DNA of 64,000 nt from Rhyacophila brunnea (lineage: Eukaryota; Arthropoda; Insecta; Trichoptera; Rhyacophilidae). Of this stretch, positions 38,901 to 46,384 are shown piece by piece. Position numbers and translations under genes: made by a program. The notes under the pieces were generated by a model. That model saw nothing but the letters and a program-made list of their open reading frames with translations. It had not been told where the DNA came from and did not search any database. Numbering within the stretch: the first letter of the stretch is position 1; the number at the start of each line of letters is the position of its first letter. Location: positions 744,001 to 808,000 of the forward strand of contig JAGYXB010000449.1 of the NCBI GenBank assembly GCA_022495005.1, written 5' to 3'.

Positions 38901-39194
38901 TTCATCCATTAGTAAGAGTATAGTAATCACTTAGCTTTACTATTTTTTAATAATACCCAGTGACATTAGGACGGGAGTGGTGCCCATGCGCAACCCTGCT
39001 GCAAATATAATAAATTTACTATCACACGTTTCCTTTGCATAAAAAAACAAAATGGTTGGCGACCTATCTCGTTGCGGCCGGCAGATTCGGAGAAATTCCA
39101 CGAGATGGCGTCGGCGGCCGAGTCACCGCCGCGCGGCGGATTCAAGTTCGACGACGATAAGGAGTTCCCCCCTGTCACGCAGGGCTCCGAGTGA
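14836..39194 (+). CDS. Atg18: WIPI/Atg18-family autophagy WD-repeat protein (multi-exon, N-terminus missing)
   Basis: Six exons splice in consistent phase into 339 residues: 14836-14926, 27488-27682, 28704-28978, 30473-30643, 30750-30928, 39085-39194. PROPPINs such as WIPI2/Atg18a bind PI3P and PI5P/PI(3,5)P2 on forming autophagosomes and recruit the Atg16 conjugation machinery. The product shows the family hallmarks in order: KLKVCHF and ILAVKLNR (blade 2), [16 protein letters not shown] (blade 3), [11 protein letters not shown] and [13 protein letters not shown] (blade 4-5), the lipid-binding FRRG motif at 28848-28859, [12 protein letters not shown] (blade 6), [11 protein letters not shown], a YIYSLD blade-7 strand and an acidic C-tail with [13 protein letters not shown]2-type proteins are about 430-450 residues, so roughly 90-100 N-terminal residues lie in exon(s) I could not find upstream. 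Introns are 12.6, 1.0, 1.5, 0.1 and 8.2 kb. Assignment to the WIPI1/2 (Atg18a) branch rather than WIPI3/4 is an inference from the conserved C-tail and FRRG context. Confidence 0.93.
15349..16301. mobile_element. hAT-like non-autonomous element with CCCGGGAT-rich ends
   Basis: A perfect 8-bp duplication GTTGTCAG flanks it (15341-15348 and 16302-16309). Termini are TAGGGATTCCAATCCCGGG and (reversed) TAGGGAATCCAATCCC. Both ends are crowded with the palindromic words ATCCCGGGAT and CGGGATCCCG. The interior is AT-rich without a coding frame and holds a nested LINE tail (15884-16086). The element alone would be about 740 bp. Confidence 0.9.
15884..16086 (-). mobile_element. 5'-truncated LINE 3' end nested in the hAT-like element
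   Basis: The minus strand encodes [20 protein letters not shown] and [24 protein letters not shown] residues, the C-terminus of a LINE polyprotein, then a (GAA)n tail. A perfect 13-bp target duplication GAACGTATACAAT lies at 15871-15883 and 16087-16099. Only about 200 bp inserted. Confidence 0.9.
16661..16790. mobile_element. Deleted MITE related to 25875-26249
   Basis: The ends CCTCAATTACATTGAGCTTC and (reversed) CCTCAATTACATTGACAC flank words (CGAGCTGTTTGTTGGCGAAT, GCCCAGTGTAATCATC) that occur in the longer copy. Confidence 0.75.
17047..17106 (+). repeat. tRNA-like SINE head fragment
   Basis: A B-box-like GGGTTCGCTTCCCGG follows a degenerate A-box-like stretch (GTGCGTTACTGGTAGCTC). The ends do not pair as an acceptor stem. 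Confidence 0.45.
17691..18670 (+). mobile_element. tRNA-derived SINE, family B, split by a foldback element
   Basis: The head CCCACGATGGCCGCGCGGCT is at 17691-17710. The remainder resumes at 18431 with the B box CAGGTTCGAATCCTGGGTCT, then the body words CCTAATAGGTTGAGCAAGTG and GTGGAGGCCCATTATGATC. Without the insertion it matches the intact copy at 43159-43400. Confidence 0.85.
17714..18430. mobile_element. 717-bp foldback MITE flanked by TTAA
   Basis: TTAA lies on both sides (17710-17713, 18431-18434). The entire element is two inverted arms of about 340 bp. The left arm starts GGCCATGCATTAGTTGAGGC and the right arm, reversed, AGGCTATACTTCAGCTGAGG. Shared inner words include AGTCATCTTTACACGATT and GTTGAAAATTATTTG. 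A TTAA site suggests piggyBac- or Kolobok-type mobilisation. No coding frame. Confidence 0.85.
18671..19422. other. Unassigned WIPI intron DNA
   Basis: Only short chance frames. No repeat terminus was found apart from the 19423 repeat that follows. Confidence 0.4.
19423..20208 (+). repeat. Dispersed repeat interrupted by the LINE copy; relative at 58225-58590
   Basis: Outside the LINE, this stretch shares ordered landmarks with 58225-58590 on the other strand. These are GGGGGCCATG with CTGACAGGGCTC at one end, the words 'GAGATAAACACA' and 'AAATTTGCTTTAATAGTAAA', 'CCTTTATCCTTAGCGATAGG', and AGGCTAGGAT/ATCCTAGCCTGGGGGCCCGC at the other. Function unknown; no terminal repeat was convincing. Confidence 0.75.
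19757..20163 (+). mobile_element. Second copy of the same LINE 3' end
   Basis: The + strand reads [36 protein letters not shown], then a stop where Trp is expected ([17 protein letters not shown]), then [19 protein letters not shown] and a stop, ending in a (GAA)n tail. It extends further 5' than the copy at 15884. Its flanks (ACCCCC and GGCCCCCC) lie inside another dispersed repeat, which it interrupts. Confidence 0.85.
20209..25874. other. Large WIPI intron stretch with little recognisable content
   Basis: A small inverted pair GTTTACACGTGCAT / ATGCACGTAAACAC (20400-20476) is visible. A GC-richer frame at 23150-23407 ([14 protein letters not shown] region) has no known family. Otherwise AT-rich with TAGGTAGGTACCT words (21236, 25201). 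Confidence 0.4.
25875..26249. mobile_element. 375-bp MITE with about 45-bp inverted ends
   Basis: TAAAGCGTCAATTACATTGA and onwards through CGAGCTGTTTGTTGGCGAAT matches the complement of the right end (26200-26249). The middle is GC-richer and holds ACGCCGGCGTGTAGCGTG. It lies in a WIPI intron. Confidence 0.8.
27008..27152. repeat. Foldback built from tRNA-like sequence
   Basis: GACACCAGACAGGAC at 27008-27022 is the exact complement of GTCCTGTCTGGTGTC at 27138-27152. The right part looks like a T arm (ACAGG-TTCGAGT-CCTGT) with an acceptor end. The left part is its mirror image, not a normal tRNA 5' half, so this is not a working tRNA gene. It lies in a WIPI intron. Confidence 0.6.
27488..27682 (+). 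CDS. Atg18: WIPI/Atg18 exon b
   Basis: Sixty-five complete codons, phase 0 at both ends, acceptor TTGCAG and donor GTAATA. The translation starts [19 protein letters not shown], continues through a TPPNPLGLC segment and ends with [11 protein letters not shown]. This is nearly family consensus. The exon is markedly GC-rich at third positions compared with the exon at 14836 and with the AT-rich intron around it. Confidence 0.95.
27879..28105. mobile_element. hAT-like MITE 'CAGTGGCGAAGG', WIPI intron copy
   Basis: Ends CAGTGGCGAAGGGTGGAGGT and (reversed) CAGTGGCGAAGAGTGGAGGT. The flanking octamers match at five of eight. The interior carries the family words CATAAATA and TTGTTTTCATTGAA. Confidence 0.8.
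28704..28978 (+). CDS. Atg18: WIPI/Atg18 exon c, carrying the FRRG phosphoinositide-binding motif
   Basis: The exon starts after TTCCAG and ends at the donor GTAACT, leaving two bases (AT) of a Met codon completed by the next exon. It encodes [30 protein letters not shown] and then FRRG at 28848-28859, the two-arginine motif that PROPPINs use for PI3P/PI(3,5)P2 binding. It is strongly GC-rich. An apparent stop just after the donor (TAA at 28979) belongs to the intron. Confidence 0.95.
29221..29364. repeat. Inverted repeat in a WIPI intron
   Basis: GACAACATCTTCTTGGCTAC at 29221 is the near-exact complement of the 23-bp arm ending at 29364. The 98-bp spacer has no coding frame. Probably a MITE core. 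Confidence 0.65.
30232..30404. mobile_element. TTAA-flanked MITE in the WIPI intron
   Basis: TTAA at 30232-30235 and 30401-30404. The ends CTCATTCACTG and (reversed) CACAGTCAGTGCTC are imperfect inverted repeats. Inside are two inverted copies each of ACACGCC(T)GGCGTGT-like and CAGTTAATTACCAC words. It ends 68 bases before WIPI exon d. Confidence 0.7.
30473..30643 (+). CDS. Atg18: WIPI/Atg18 exon d
   Basis: The acceptor TTTCCAG precedes G completing the split Met codon; the donor is GTTAGT. The exon encodes a Ser/Gly-rich linker, then [30 protein letters not shown] and GVKNVCAIT. The exon ends with AC of a Thr codon completed by the next exon, only 106 bases downstream. Confidence 0.92.
30750..30928 (+). 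CDS. Atg18: WIPI/Atg18 exon e (last WD blade)
   Basis: The acceptor ends GGTAG and the donor is GTAAGA. The exon encodes [19 protein letters not shown] and [15 protein letters not shown], matching the family's blade-7 strand and the following conserved KQH segment. It leaves one base (G), which fits both the candidate alternative exon at 31177 and the terminal exon at 39085. Confidence 0.92.
31177..31259 (+). CDS. Atg18: Candidate alternative terminal (or cassette) exon of WIPI/Atg18
   Basis: A GTGCAG acceptor precedes two bases that complete the Gly/Ala codon left by the exon ending at 30928. The frame then reads [16 protein letters not shown] and runs to a TAG at 31257-31259, giving a short Ser/Thr-rich tail. 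An internal donor (GTATCT from 31229) would leave one base and also restore phase with 39085, so it could be a cassette exon. I see phase and splice-site agreement only; conservation is unknown. It could be chance. Confidence 0.4.
32407..32875 (+). repeat. Three tandem copies of a 155-bp unit
   Basis: Units start TCTGCAAGCACATCTTTTTA at 32407, 32563 and 32718 and are almost identical. The differences I saw are one G/A change and one T-run length. The last unit ends at 32875. They are in the last WIPI intron; not coding. Confidence 0.95.
34882..35198. mobile_element. MITE with CGTCACCTTACT termini
   Basis: Inverted ends CGTCACCTTACTTATTAAAA and (reversed) CGTCACCTTACTAATAAGAC continue through CTCG(C/T)AAGTC. 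TATA-rich sequence flanks both sides. It lies in the last WIPI intron. Confidence 0.8.
35638..35757 (+). repeat. Two tandem copies of a 60-bp unit
   Basis: The units share ATTG(C/T)GTTGGTT, CTTAC(G/A)TATTTGG and AAAAATCTTCTTTG at exactly 60-bp spacing, with about six differences. Confidence 0.85.
36338..36602. mobile_element. 265-bp MITE with TATATCGCACCCTC ends
   Basis: Left TATATCGCACCCTCGCAAGT and reversed right TATATCGCACCCTCACAACT, arms of about 34 bp. No coding frame. Confidence 0.75.
38755..38800 (+). repeat. Degenerate SINE head fragment
   Basis: CGCCCACGATGGCTGAGCAG followed by GTAACGAGTCGGCTTATA resembles the family B head and the similar fragment at 63951-64000 at the window edge. 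Confidence 0.4.
39085..39194 (+). CDS. Atg18: WIPI/Atg18 terminal exon with acidic C-tail
   Basis: The acceptor GCCGGCAG is followed by AT completing an Asp codon left by exon e, then SEKFHEM, a Ser/Pro-rich run, and [12 protein letters not shown] before a TGA at 39192-39194. The acidic DDD-EFPP tail is a hallmark of WIPI2/Atg18a C-termini. It is GC-rich and separated from the previous exon by 8.2 kb. A possible polyadenylation signal (AATAAA) is at about 39554. Confidence 0.85.
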
Positions 39195-42100
39195 ACGCGG
39201 CTCGGCAACGCACCACACTCCCGAGACAATGGCATCCCAGCATCACCATCTTCACAATACTACAACGCGATATCGTGTTGACAGATTAATTATACCCAAA
39301 ACGGACTATAGCAAAATACTTATTTCATACACTGAGAGATAATATCAACTAGATACTATTCAAATTATTGATTAAATAATATATGGAGGTCTTATTTTTT
39401 CATTAAAACAAAGATTATTTATAACTTGTTATACAATATTATTATCATTTTATATTAGAACTCAAGGAATACTCGATGAAAGTGTCCATAACCAAATTAG
39501 ATTTTTGTCGAATAGAATGCACAACTAAAATGAATGTGACATATTATTTACTCAATAAATTCTGTTGTCAAATTTATTTGTAGGCTGCGTATCGATGGGC
39601 TAGTTGGTGCACAGATATCGTATGCCCAAGTGAGACATTTGAGATACTTAATAATCATGGTATGTCTTAGTCATTTTGATTTTCAATCAATTGGATTTTC
39701 TCAAAACATATTATCTTTGACATACAACATCTGTGCTACCCATTAATAATTATAATCAATTGTTAATTTAAATATGATATAATATATTGTGTAAAGTCAT
39801 ACAACTCGTATGTCCTGTTTTTTTTTTAATCTAGAGAATCAAACATTCCCAAGTTACTTATTAATTTTTTTAAGCGTCACATTATTTATCTTCACAAGTT
39901 AAGTTTACACATATATTTCTTAATAATATTGATACAATTCATTTTCAATTATTAGTCTTACAGTGGTTGTGAAGGCATTCGATCGATCCTGCTGTCTTGT
40001 TAATAAACCTACCACTTTGCTAAAGTCTGTTTTGGGGCTCGCCGTTGTGACTGCGTCAGTGTGAAAAGAAAAAAAACTCTCGAAGGAACATGACGTGCTT
40101 CAACCGACGTCAATGCGAGTGCGCTATGTAAATTATTACATCAATATCCAACTTTTTCTTCTTCTAATATCTCTATGCTGATTCAAGATACTTACTATGT
40201 ATTTTTTTTTTATTTAAGAGGTTTTATTTTCTTTTATTCAATTATTCAAAAAAAAAAAAATACTGACAAAATATTATTGAATATTATTTAATGTAGGTTT
40301 TAGTTCCCATTATATTACATTACTAATATTTTCATTATTAATTTTATTATTATATTCATTTTTTTGTCACTGAAAAAATATAAAAAAAAATATATTATAT
40401 TTTAGTATATTATTCATAAAACATTTTTTTTTATTTAATTAATATGGATAAAGTTTTTAAAAGCATTACAAGGTGTTAAGTTACCTTATTTTGTTAATCA
40501 TTTATTTATAATATTATTAATTTGAAGGAAAACATTATATTATAAAATATATAATAATATGGTGAAAAATAATAATTTACATAATTCAAAGCATTGCGGT
40601 ATGGTATAACATCATGCATTTTTTTTATCAAGTCTATAAAAATGCGTTTTTTAAAAACATATTTGACTTGTTATAATATATTATTATATAAAAAAAAAAG
40701 ATGATAACAATAATTGTCATTCTCAAATATTATATTATTAATTATAATAATCTTAATATCTCCTCATAATATGTGGAATCTTCGAAGTGTTTTAGAAGAG
40801 TGGATTTAGTTAAATTTATTTTAATATTGTACAATTTTAATGTTTATCTGTCATAATAAAGTATAGTGTGGATGTATCAAGTGTGCGGAAGAGAGTAAAT
40901 GTTTTAAAGACATAAATAACTATTATTATTGTAATATTAAAAGAAAAACACATGTTTTCAAAGACTTATGACAAAGCTATCATAAAAATATAAAAGAAGT
41001 GTACATAATATGTTAGAATATCAATTTAAAGTAAATAAATTTAGCTATTATATTAGATGTCGTTAAACACCCCCACACCCTTTCCCCCACGGCTACGAGA
41101 TTGATTCAACGAGCCATGCTTTATGTTTCTTACTCAAATTATATTTGTTTCATGTCATTTAATAATTACACACCCCTACTTAAATTTCTTTTGTAAAATA
41201 TTTTTCCGTTAGGGCTCGGTCTCTCGCTAAATCCCGAATTTATGGCGGATATCAGCACGGAATTTGTGATGCTTGTTTATTAATCATGTAAAAGGATCGT
41301 CCGAAACTGATATTTACAACTACCGTCTGTTGATACACGGTATAATAAGACCAGTCTTTTATCTAAACAGAATTACATAATATAATGGTTTCATTGATTA
41401 AGAATGTCGGATCGTAAAAATAACGATAGACAAAAGCGTGAACTGTTTGTTCACGGTTACGCGTAAGTATTCTATGGGTTTGTGTTTATCGGACGATGTT
41501 TCATGTTTCCGGAAGCGCGTATTATCGAATCTTGCTTATAGCGCTGATAAGAATTTCAAATCCAAAGACTGAAATGCAGCAAATCGTCAGACCGCGTCGG
41601 AAACATCTTGTTATGGGTAATTTTCACAGAGCTTAAAGCGGTCTCTCCTCTTAGATGATATAGATGTTGACTTCTTCGTAATATATAGCTGTCTGCATGC
41701 GCCAAAAAAAATTGAATAAAACTTGAAGTGATTAGGAGCTGTAAATAGACATACATCTAGATGCCTTGATTTACGATTAACGAGTATTGCAAAATTGTTT
41801 GCTGTCCATTGTTGAAGAAATAATACTGAATATATCCTTGATATTAAAATAAATTCATTACCTGATGATGATTTTCATTGAGAATTTAAATATAAGCCTT
41901 ATTCTTAGATATCCTTGCGTGTCTGGACATAATTCGATAGACATACAAGAAACAGTATCATTTTTAAACTCACATCTCATCTCCGCAATAAACAATAGTA
42001 TTCAATATAATGATAAATGTGAATTAGATTAATATGTATAATATTTTGTCAATCGTAGTGAGTTAATAACAAAGATCTTATATTTTAATCGAGAAAGAAT

Positions 42101-43017
42101 TAAAAATAGACCTGTCATATTTCGCTTGGAGAATGTTAACAATTGAATAGTAAAATTATTATTGCTTTGTTCATTTTGCCAAATTATATTAATAAAATAA
42201 AATATTTGAAAGTTTTAAGTATTTTATAATTATTATAAACAGATTCAGAACGGACCAAGTGAATGGTGTAATCCACATATTTTCATTAAAACATTTTATA
42301 AAAAAATTAAAATTGTACAGTTTAGTTGATTTTCCATACGATCTTACGGCGATAATTGTTAACACGATCCAATGCTATTTATGATTCATTTTACCATGCA
42401 ATCAATGTATATAATTATTACTTACATCTTATTTATTTTGTGTCATCCGCTGACAATCCTTGTATTAGTTTTGAATTCGAGGTCAATTGCAATATGTATT
42501 GCAATTATTGTTTCTAAGAAGACGTACAATGAGTATTACAAAATTTATTTTGTTTCTAAATTTGTATATTGGAATCTGGATTTTTTTTCCGTTTTACTTT
42601 GCCAAAAAGAATATTGTGTATAAATTTTATTGTTAAATTGAAGTTTATTATTTTCATTATCATTTACAGCTCATGTGTTGAAAAAAAATTAAATAAACTT
42701 TTTCATAAAATGGCAACATGTCTTTTATTACGTACGCGGCGCACCTGCGCTTTGTTTCTCTCGAAAGTACTGAGAGTTTCTTCATCAATCCTGCAGTTTT
42801 GGGAACATGTTTTTAAACAAAAAGTAAGTTTCTCTCATTGCTTCAGATGCCACCTGCTAGTCTGCGTGTTCAAAAGGTAATATTGTCATATTATGGTATC
42901 TAAAACAAAAGGGGTTCCTAACGTTTTCTATTCCCCTAGGAAATGTTTGATTAATGTTCTCTCACCTTGTCAGAATATTTCATATTTGTAGATGAATATA
43001 TACAGTACCTCAGCTTA
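39195..43017. other. Intergenic DNA after the WIPI gene
   Basis: Probably includes the WIPI 3' untranslated region. It is very AT-rich from 40200 to 41050. Short hydrophobic frames near 42372-42880 are low-complexity and not convincing. No TPC exon was recognised here. Confidence 0.45.
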
Positions 43018-43075
43018 AGCGTTGGGACTATCACGCCGTGGGTTCCAGGTTCGAATCCTGGGTCTGGCAAGTACA
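43018..43075 (+). repeat. Head-only fragment of SINE family B
   Basis: GCTTAAGCGTTGGGACTATC and CAGGTTCGAATCCTGGGTCT match the tRNA-like head of family B. The family B body does not follow. Confidence 0.75.
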
Positions 43076-43158
43076 CATCGTCGTTGATTCTACAATACCT
43101 GCTATGAGTACAGAACCAAATTGTTCAGGAGACAAAAAAAACTGTTTTAAAAAATAGG

Positions 43159-43400
43159 CCCACGGTGGCCGCGCGGCATAAGCGTTGGACTACAAAGCCG
43201 TGGGTCCCAGGTTCAAATCCTGGGTCTGGCAAGTACAAAAAAAAAATTGTTTTTCAATTTGTGTGTGTCAGGGTATGGACCTAATAGGTTGAGCAAGTGG
43301 CTGACATCCATTTCTCGTAAAAACAAAAATCTGTCAATACAAACCTCCACTCTGTGGAGGCCCATATGATCCTATCAGGATCGGACATAGTCGAAAAAAA
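43159..43400 (+). mobile_element. tRNA-derived SINE, family B, intact copy
   Basis: Head CCCACGGTGGCCGCGCGGCA, B box GGTTCAAATCCTGGGTCTGG, body CCTAATAGGTTGAGCAAGTG, a hairpin CCTCCACTCTGTGGAGG and a poly-A tail. A partial second head with the same B box (CAGGTTCGAATCCTGGGTCT) lies just upstream at about 43018-43075. Confidence 0.9.
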
Positions 43401-43504
43401 AAAAAAAAAACAAAAAAAAAAAAAATGTTTCAAGTCAGTTGACCATACAATTTGATGACATTAATAATTTTACATTGATTGAATAACGTCGTTGCACAAA
43501 AAAA

Positions 43505-43958
43505 ACCTCCGATGTGCAAAAATCTTGTTTTGAGATAAAGACAAAAAACAGTTTTAAAAAATCAAGAGAATGATTTTTAATTTAATAGTACTGCATTTTT
43601 TTGGAGTAATATTAATTACACTATTTCAGTTGTTAAAATGATCGATAATGTTTATCAGTTTTACAATAAAAGAAATAACATGTTTACACTGTCACATAGG
43701 AGGTAAGTGTTGCACAATTTTGGCACATTGGAGATATTTATTATGCGTTGTCATTGTTGTTTTGAGATAAAGACAAAAGACAGTTTTAAAAAATCATTTT
43801 GAATTTAATAGTACTGCAGTTTATCGGAGTAATATTAATTACACTCTATCAGTTGTTAAAATGATCGATAATGTTCATCAGTTTTACAATAAAAGAAATA
43901 ACATGCTTACACTGTCACATAGGAGGTAAGTGTTGCACAGTTTTGGCACATTGGAGAT
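43505..43958. repeat. Left subterminal motif array of the 2.9-kb element
   Basis: Copies near CACATTGGAGGT occur at 43505-43517 (inverted), 43693-43704, 43724-43735, 43916-43927 and 43947-43958. Two of these pairs lie inside a tandem duplication of about 232 bp (43527-43758 and 43759-about 43985). Such arrays usually serve as transposase-binding sites. Confidence 0.75.
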
Positions 43959-43985
43959 ATTTATTATGTGTTGTCATCCTTGTAC
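43527..43985. repeat. Two-copy tandem duplication, period 232 bp
   Basis: Both units start GTTTTGAGATAAAGACAAAA and contain the same order of landmarks: AATAGTACTGCA, ATGATCGATAATGTT, CACATAGGAGGT and CACATTGGAGAT. A small number of substitutions and a short deletion separate them, so the duplication arose within the element after its origin. Confidence 0.85.
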
Positions 43986-44085
43986 AACACTTTATGCCAT
44001 AACTTTATAAGAAGAATCAATGAGAAAATTGAAAAAAGCCATACTATTATTTAAATTGTATTATTAGATTATCCTTATTTATTCA

Positions 44086-44290
44086 ATAATTTGGAAAGGC
44101 TCATTGTTAGCGGAAATATCGAGGGTCGATACGGGAGAGGAAAGTCGCCAACAAGATGGTCCGACCAAGTGTAGGACACTACGCGGCTTTCAATACCTTC
44201 AACTATGCAAAGCGCAGGGATCGCTGAAGAGATGTTACTAGGACATTTCCAAAGAGTCACGATCTTAAACAATGAGGGATCCGAAAACGA
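44086..44290 (+). mobile_element. LINE (non-LTR) 3' fragment inside the TIR element
   Basis: The + strand reads LERLIVSGNIEGRYGRGKSP, TRWSDQV, a stop, then DTTRLSIPSTMQSAGIAEEM. This resembles the C-terminal tail of insect non-LTR retrotransposon polyproteins (the 'GRRGRG(R/K)SPTRW' type). It is badly truncated, with an in-frame stop. It is a different LINE lineage from the copies at 15884 and 19757. Confidence 0.6.
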
Positions 44291-44419
44291 AGAATGTGCT
44301 ACCTATTCAAAAGTATTGCTCTCGTTGCTAAAATTGAATAGATACTAAAAGAAAAATTGAAAATGTGAATTTGAATATTAAAAGAAAAAATCTAATATTA
44401 ACGGAATACTGGAAGTTAT

Positions 44420-45790
44420 CTATTGTTTCTTATCTGGCTTATATTTTAGAGTGTCATAAAAGATGCGATGGTTTCTATCAATTACATCCTTCAACTCTTG
44501 AAGGTGCTTATATTTTGATTCAGATATGGATAGAGGCTCAGTATACAATGCAGGTGACTCAACAATTATTGGACATAATTTGCGTCTTTGAGATAAAGTT
44601 TGCCACTCTTCAGAGTAATTGAGTTTAAATAAAATATCTCCACTCGGTAGATATTTTAAACCACGAATGTCAACAACTGCTGGATCACCAACTTTCATTA
44701 CTGGGCGAAGTGAAGATAGATTTGTTTTTAAATCGTCATATTTTTTGAAACAATCGTAATGTGTAGAATTTACTTTGTATGGCTGACTAGGTCGAGCTAA
44801 ATGCATTCTCGCAATGTAAACGGAAGGTGAAAATTGGCGGCTTAAAATAATGTTCTAAAGTTGAATGCACAGCGTCTGCCTCAATTATAGTGTGCCCTTT
44901 TTCTAGATACAACTGTTCTATCACTTTATTGTGGGATTTTGCGAAATCGCTCAATGCACTCCCAAGAACATTGTTCCTATTTTGATAGTTACACCCATCC
45001 GACATCATTACAATTTCTTCGTATTCATTGGACAATTTCCTTAAATAGTCAATAATGCAAGATGTGAATTTGTTACATTACGATCTGCTTCATGCCAAGC
45101 ATAAAGAATTACATCTGCATCATTTAACTGATAGATGGTAAAGTTGTGAAGTTGAAATATGCGGATTGCAATATGGATGGTTGAAATATGCGAAATATTT
45201 GTAATATGCGGATGACGCTAATATCTTCGGACATAGCAAAACACTTTGCAAATCCATGGTGATAAACATTCTTTTGCTGTTGGCACATTCTTTGGCTTCA
45301 CTGTTGGCAATACGACGTTCTTCTTTTTTCTTTATGTGTAATTCATAATCTTCTTCGTTTACATTGCCGAGCTTAAATCCGAAACATAAATTACACTGGT
45401 CTTTTCTAGGCCTGTGGATTGAAATTTTTTCTTCATGTAGTATTTTACTAAAAATATTTCGATTAACGGCGTCAAGATTATTCTCCAAACACCATTCTTT
45501 ATATATGTTATGCATATGCAGAATGGATATAAAATTTGACTCCACATACTTTCTATTGGAAGAAGCTCTACAATAGTGGGTGGGTACTAAAGGTATTAGA
45601 TTGAGCCATTTCCTGACGTCCTTGAGTTTATCTTGTTGATGTCCCTTGGTAAATGATACTTCATATACACTGCTTAGAGTACTGTTTTCTATATAGTTAT
45701 TTGGAAGACGTATTATATCATTGTGTTTTGTCCATCGTTTATAAATATCTTCTTTTATGCCAAGTGTAAATCTTAAAAGGAAAGAAATAT
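44420..45790 (-). pseudogene. Frameshifted transposase-like gene of the 2.9-kb TIR element
   Basis: Read on the minus strand in three pieces. The first runs from about 45790 to 45120: TLGIKEDIYKRW, VSFTKGHQQDKLKDVRKWL, RPRKDQCNLCFGFKLGN, then ITMDLQSVLLCPK. A shifted frame gives LHNFTIYQLNDADVILYAWH (about 45110). The next piece (45035-44787) has MMSDGCNYQNRN and KGHTIIEADAVHSTLEHY, and the last (44806-44420) has LARPSQPYKVNS and KHLQELKDVIDR up to a stop. The Asp of MDLQ, the Asp of SDG and the Glu/Asp of EAD could be an RNase H-like acidic triad; this is inference. A Cys-x2-Cys near the N-terminal part may bind metal. At least two frameshifts and a local duplication near 45150-45215 make it inactive. 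The 5' end of the gene beyond 45790 is unclear. Confidence 0.65.
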
Positions 45791-46126
45791 TTACTTTTAG
45801 GTGTGGTCATAATACGACCACAACGGCCCACAAGCCTTCTTCACGGTATATCTTTTGTTTTTTTCCCTTCTACAACTTTCTGTCCGGTATACGATTTTCC
45901 GAGAAGTCTTTTCGTTTGGTTTTTTTTTACTTTTAATGTCCAAATTAAGCATTAAAACAAAAAGAAGGACGACGAAATTGATGAATAATACATGTAAATC
46001 ATAAAAATAACTTACTTCAAAGTATCTTACTGCAAAGTATCTAGAATAACAGCTTATTTATATCACGAATAACACATATTTAGCAACTGATAGTTTACCG
46101 GCGCAATATTAGCGTATAACTCATTA

Positions 46127-46359
46127 GCTCCGATGTGCCGAGTGCGTGCACAACAATACCTCCAATGTGATAAGTCAGCACATCGGAGATTTATCCACTT
46201 TTAAATATGAGACCCATCACATTGGAGGTTTAGTTTTTCGAAAATAACTTTAAACCAAAAAGTGATATCACATTGGAGGTTCTTGTCAACGATGCAGAAA
46301 AAATCGTAGAATATTTTTGCATCAAAAACCAATTTTCGTAAAAATGGCACATTGGAGGT
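46127..46359. repeat. Right subterminal motif array of the 2.9-kb element
   Basis: Six copies of the same 12-mer: about 46128-46138 and 46158-46169 (inverted), 46179-46190, 46218-46229, 46269-46280 and 46348-46359. The last lies in the terminal inverted repeat. Spacing is irregular. Confidence 0.75.
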
Positions 46360-46384
46360 TTTTTTTGTGCAACGACGTTATATA

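Larger units (their letters stand above)
31260..39084. other. Last WIPI intron (8.2 kb with the optional exon)
   Basis: It holds the 155-bp tandem, two MITEs, the 60-bp tandem and a SINE head. At 34330-34660 a less AT-rich stretch has a minus-strand frame of 93 codons with no recognised family. The rest is AT-rich and featureless by eye. Confidence 0.5.
43483..46381 (-). mobile_element. 2.9-kb TIR DNA transposon with subterminal CACATTGGAGGT motif array
   Basis: The ends form near-perfect inverted repeats of about 35 bp: ATAACGTCGTTGCACAAAAA followed by AAACCTCC(G/A)ATGTGC, at 43483-43517 and 46347-46381. Inside both ends lie repeated copies of a 12-mer close to CACATTGGAGGT in both orientations (five left, six right). 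The minus strand carries a decayed transposase-like gene (44420-about 45790). A 232-bp tandem duplication and a LINE fragment occupy the left third. A clear target duplication could not be read because a mariner sits two bases beyond the right end. I do not know the superfamily name. The encoded protein belongs to a repetitive, poorly named insect gene family. Confidence 0.8.

Noticed and set aside
42372..42880. Membrane-protein exons, possibly TPC S1
   Set aside because: Hydrophobicity comes from AT-rich Ile/Phe/Leu codons; no TPC N-terminal or S1 pattern and no phase match to 54951.
43160..43230. tRNA gene at the GGTTCAAATCC box
   Set aside because: It belongs to SINE family B; the same body follows in another copy.
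44365..44622. 85-codon + strand ORF
   Set aside because: Antisense of the transposase-like gene, which has the recognisable motifs on the minus strand.
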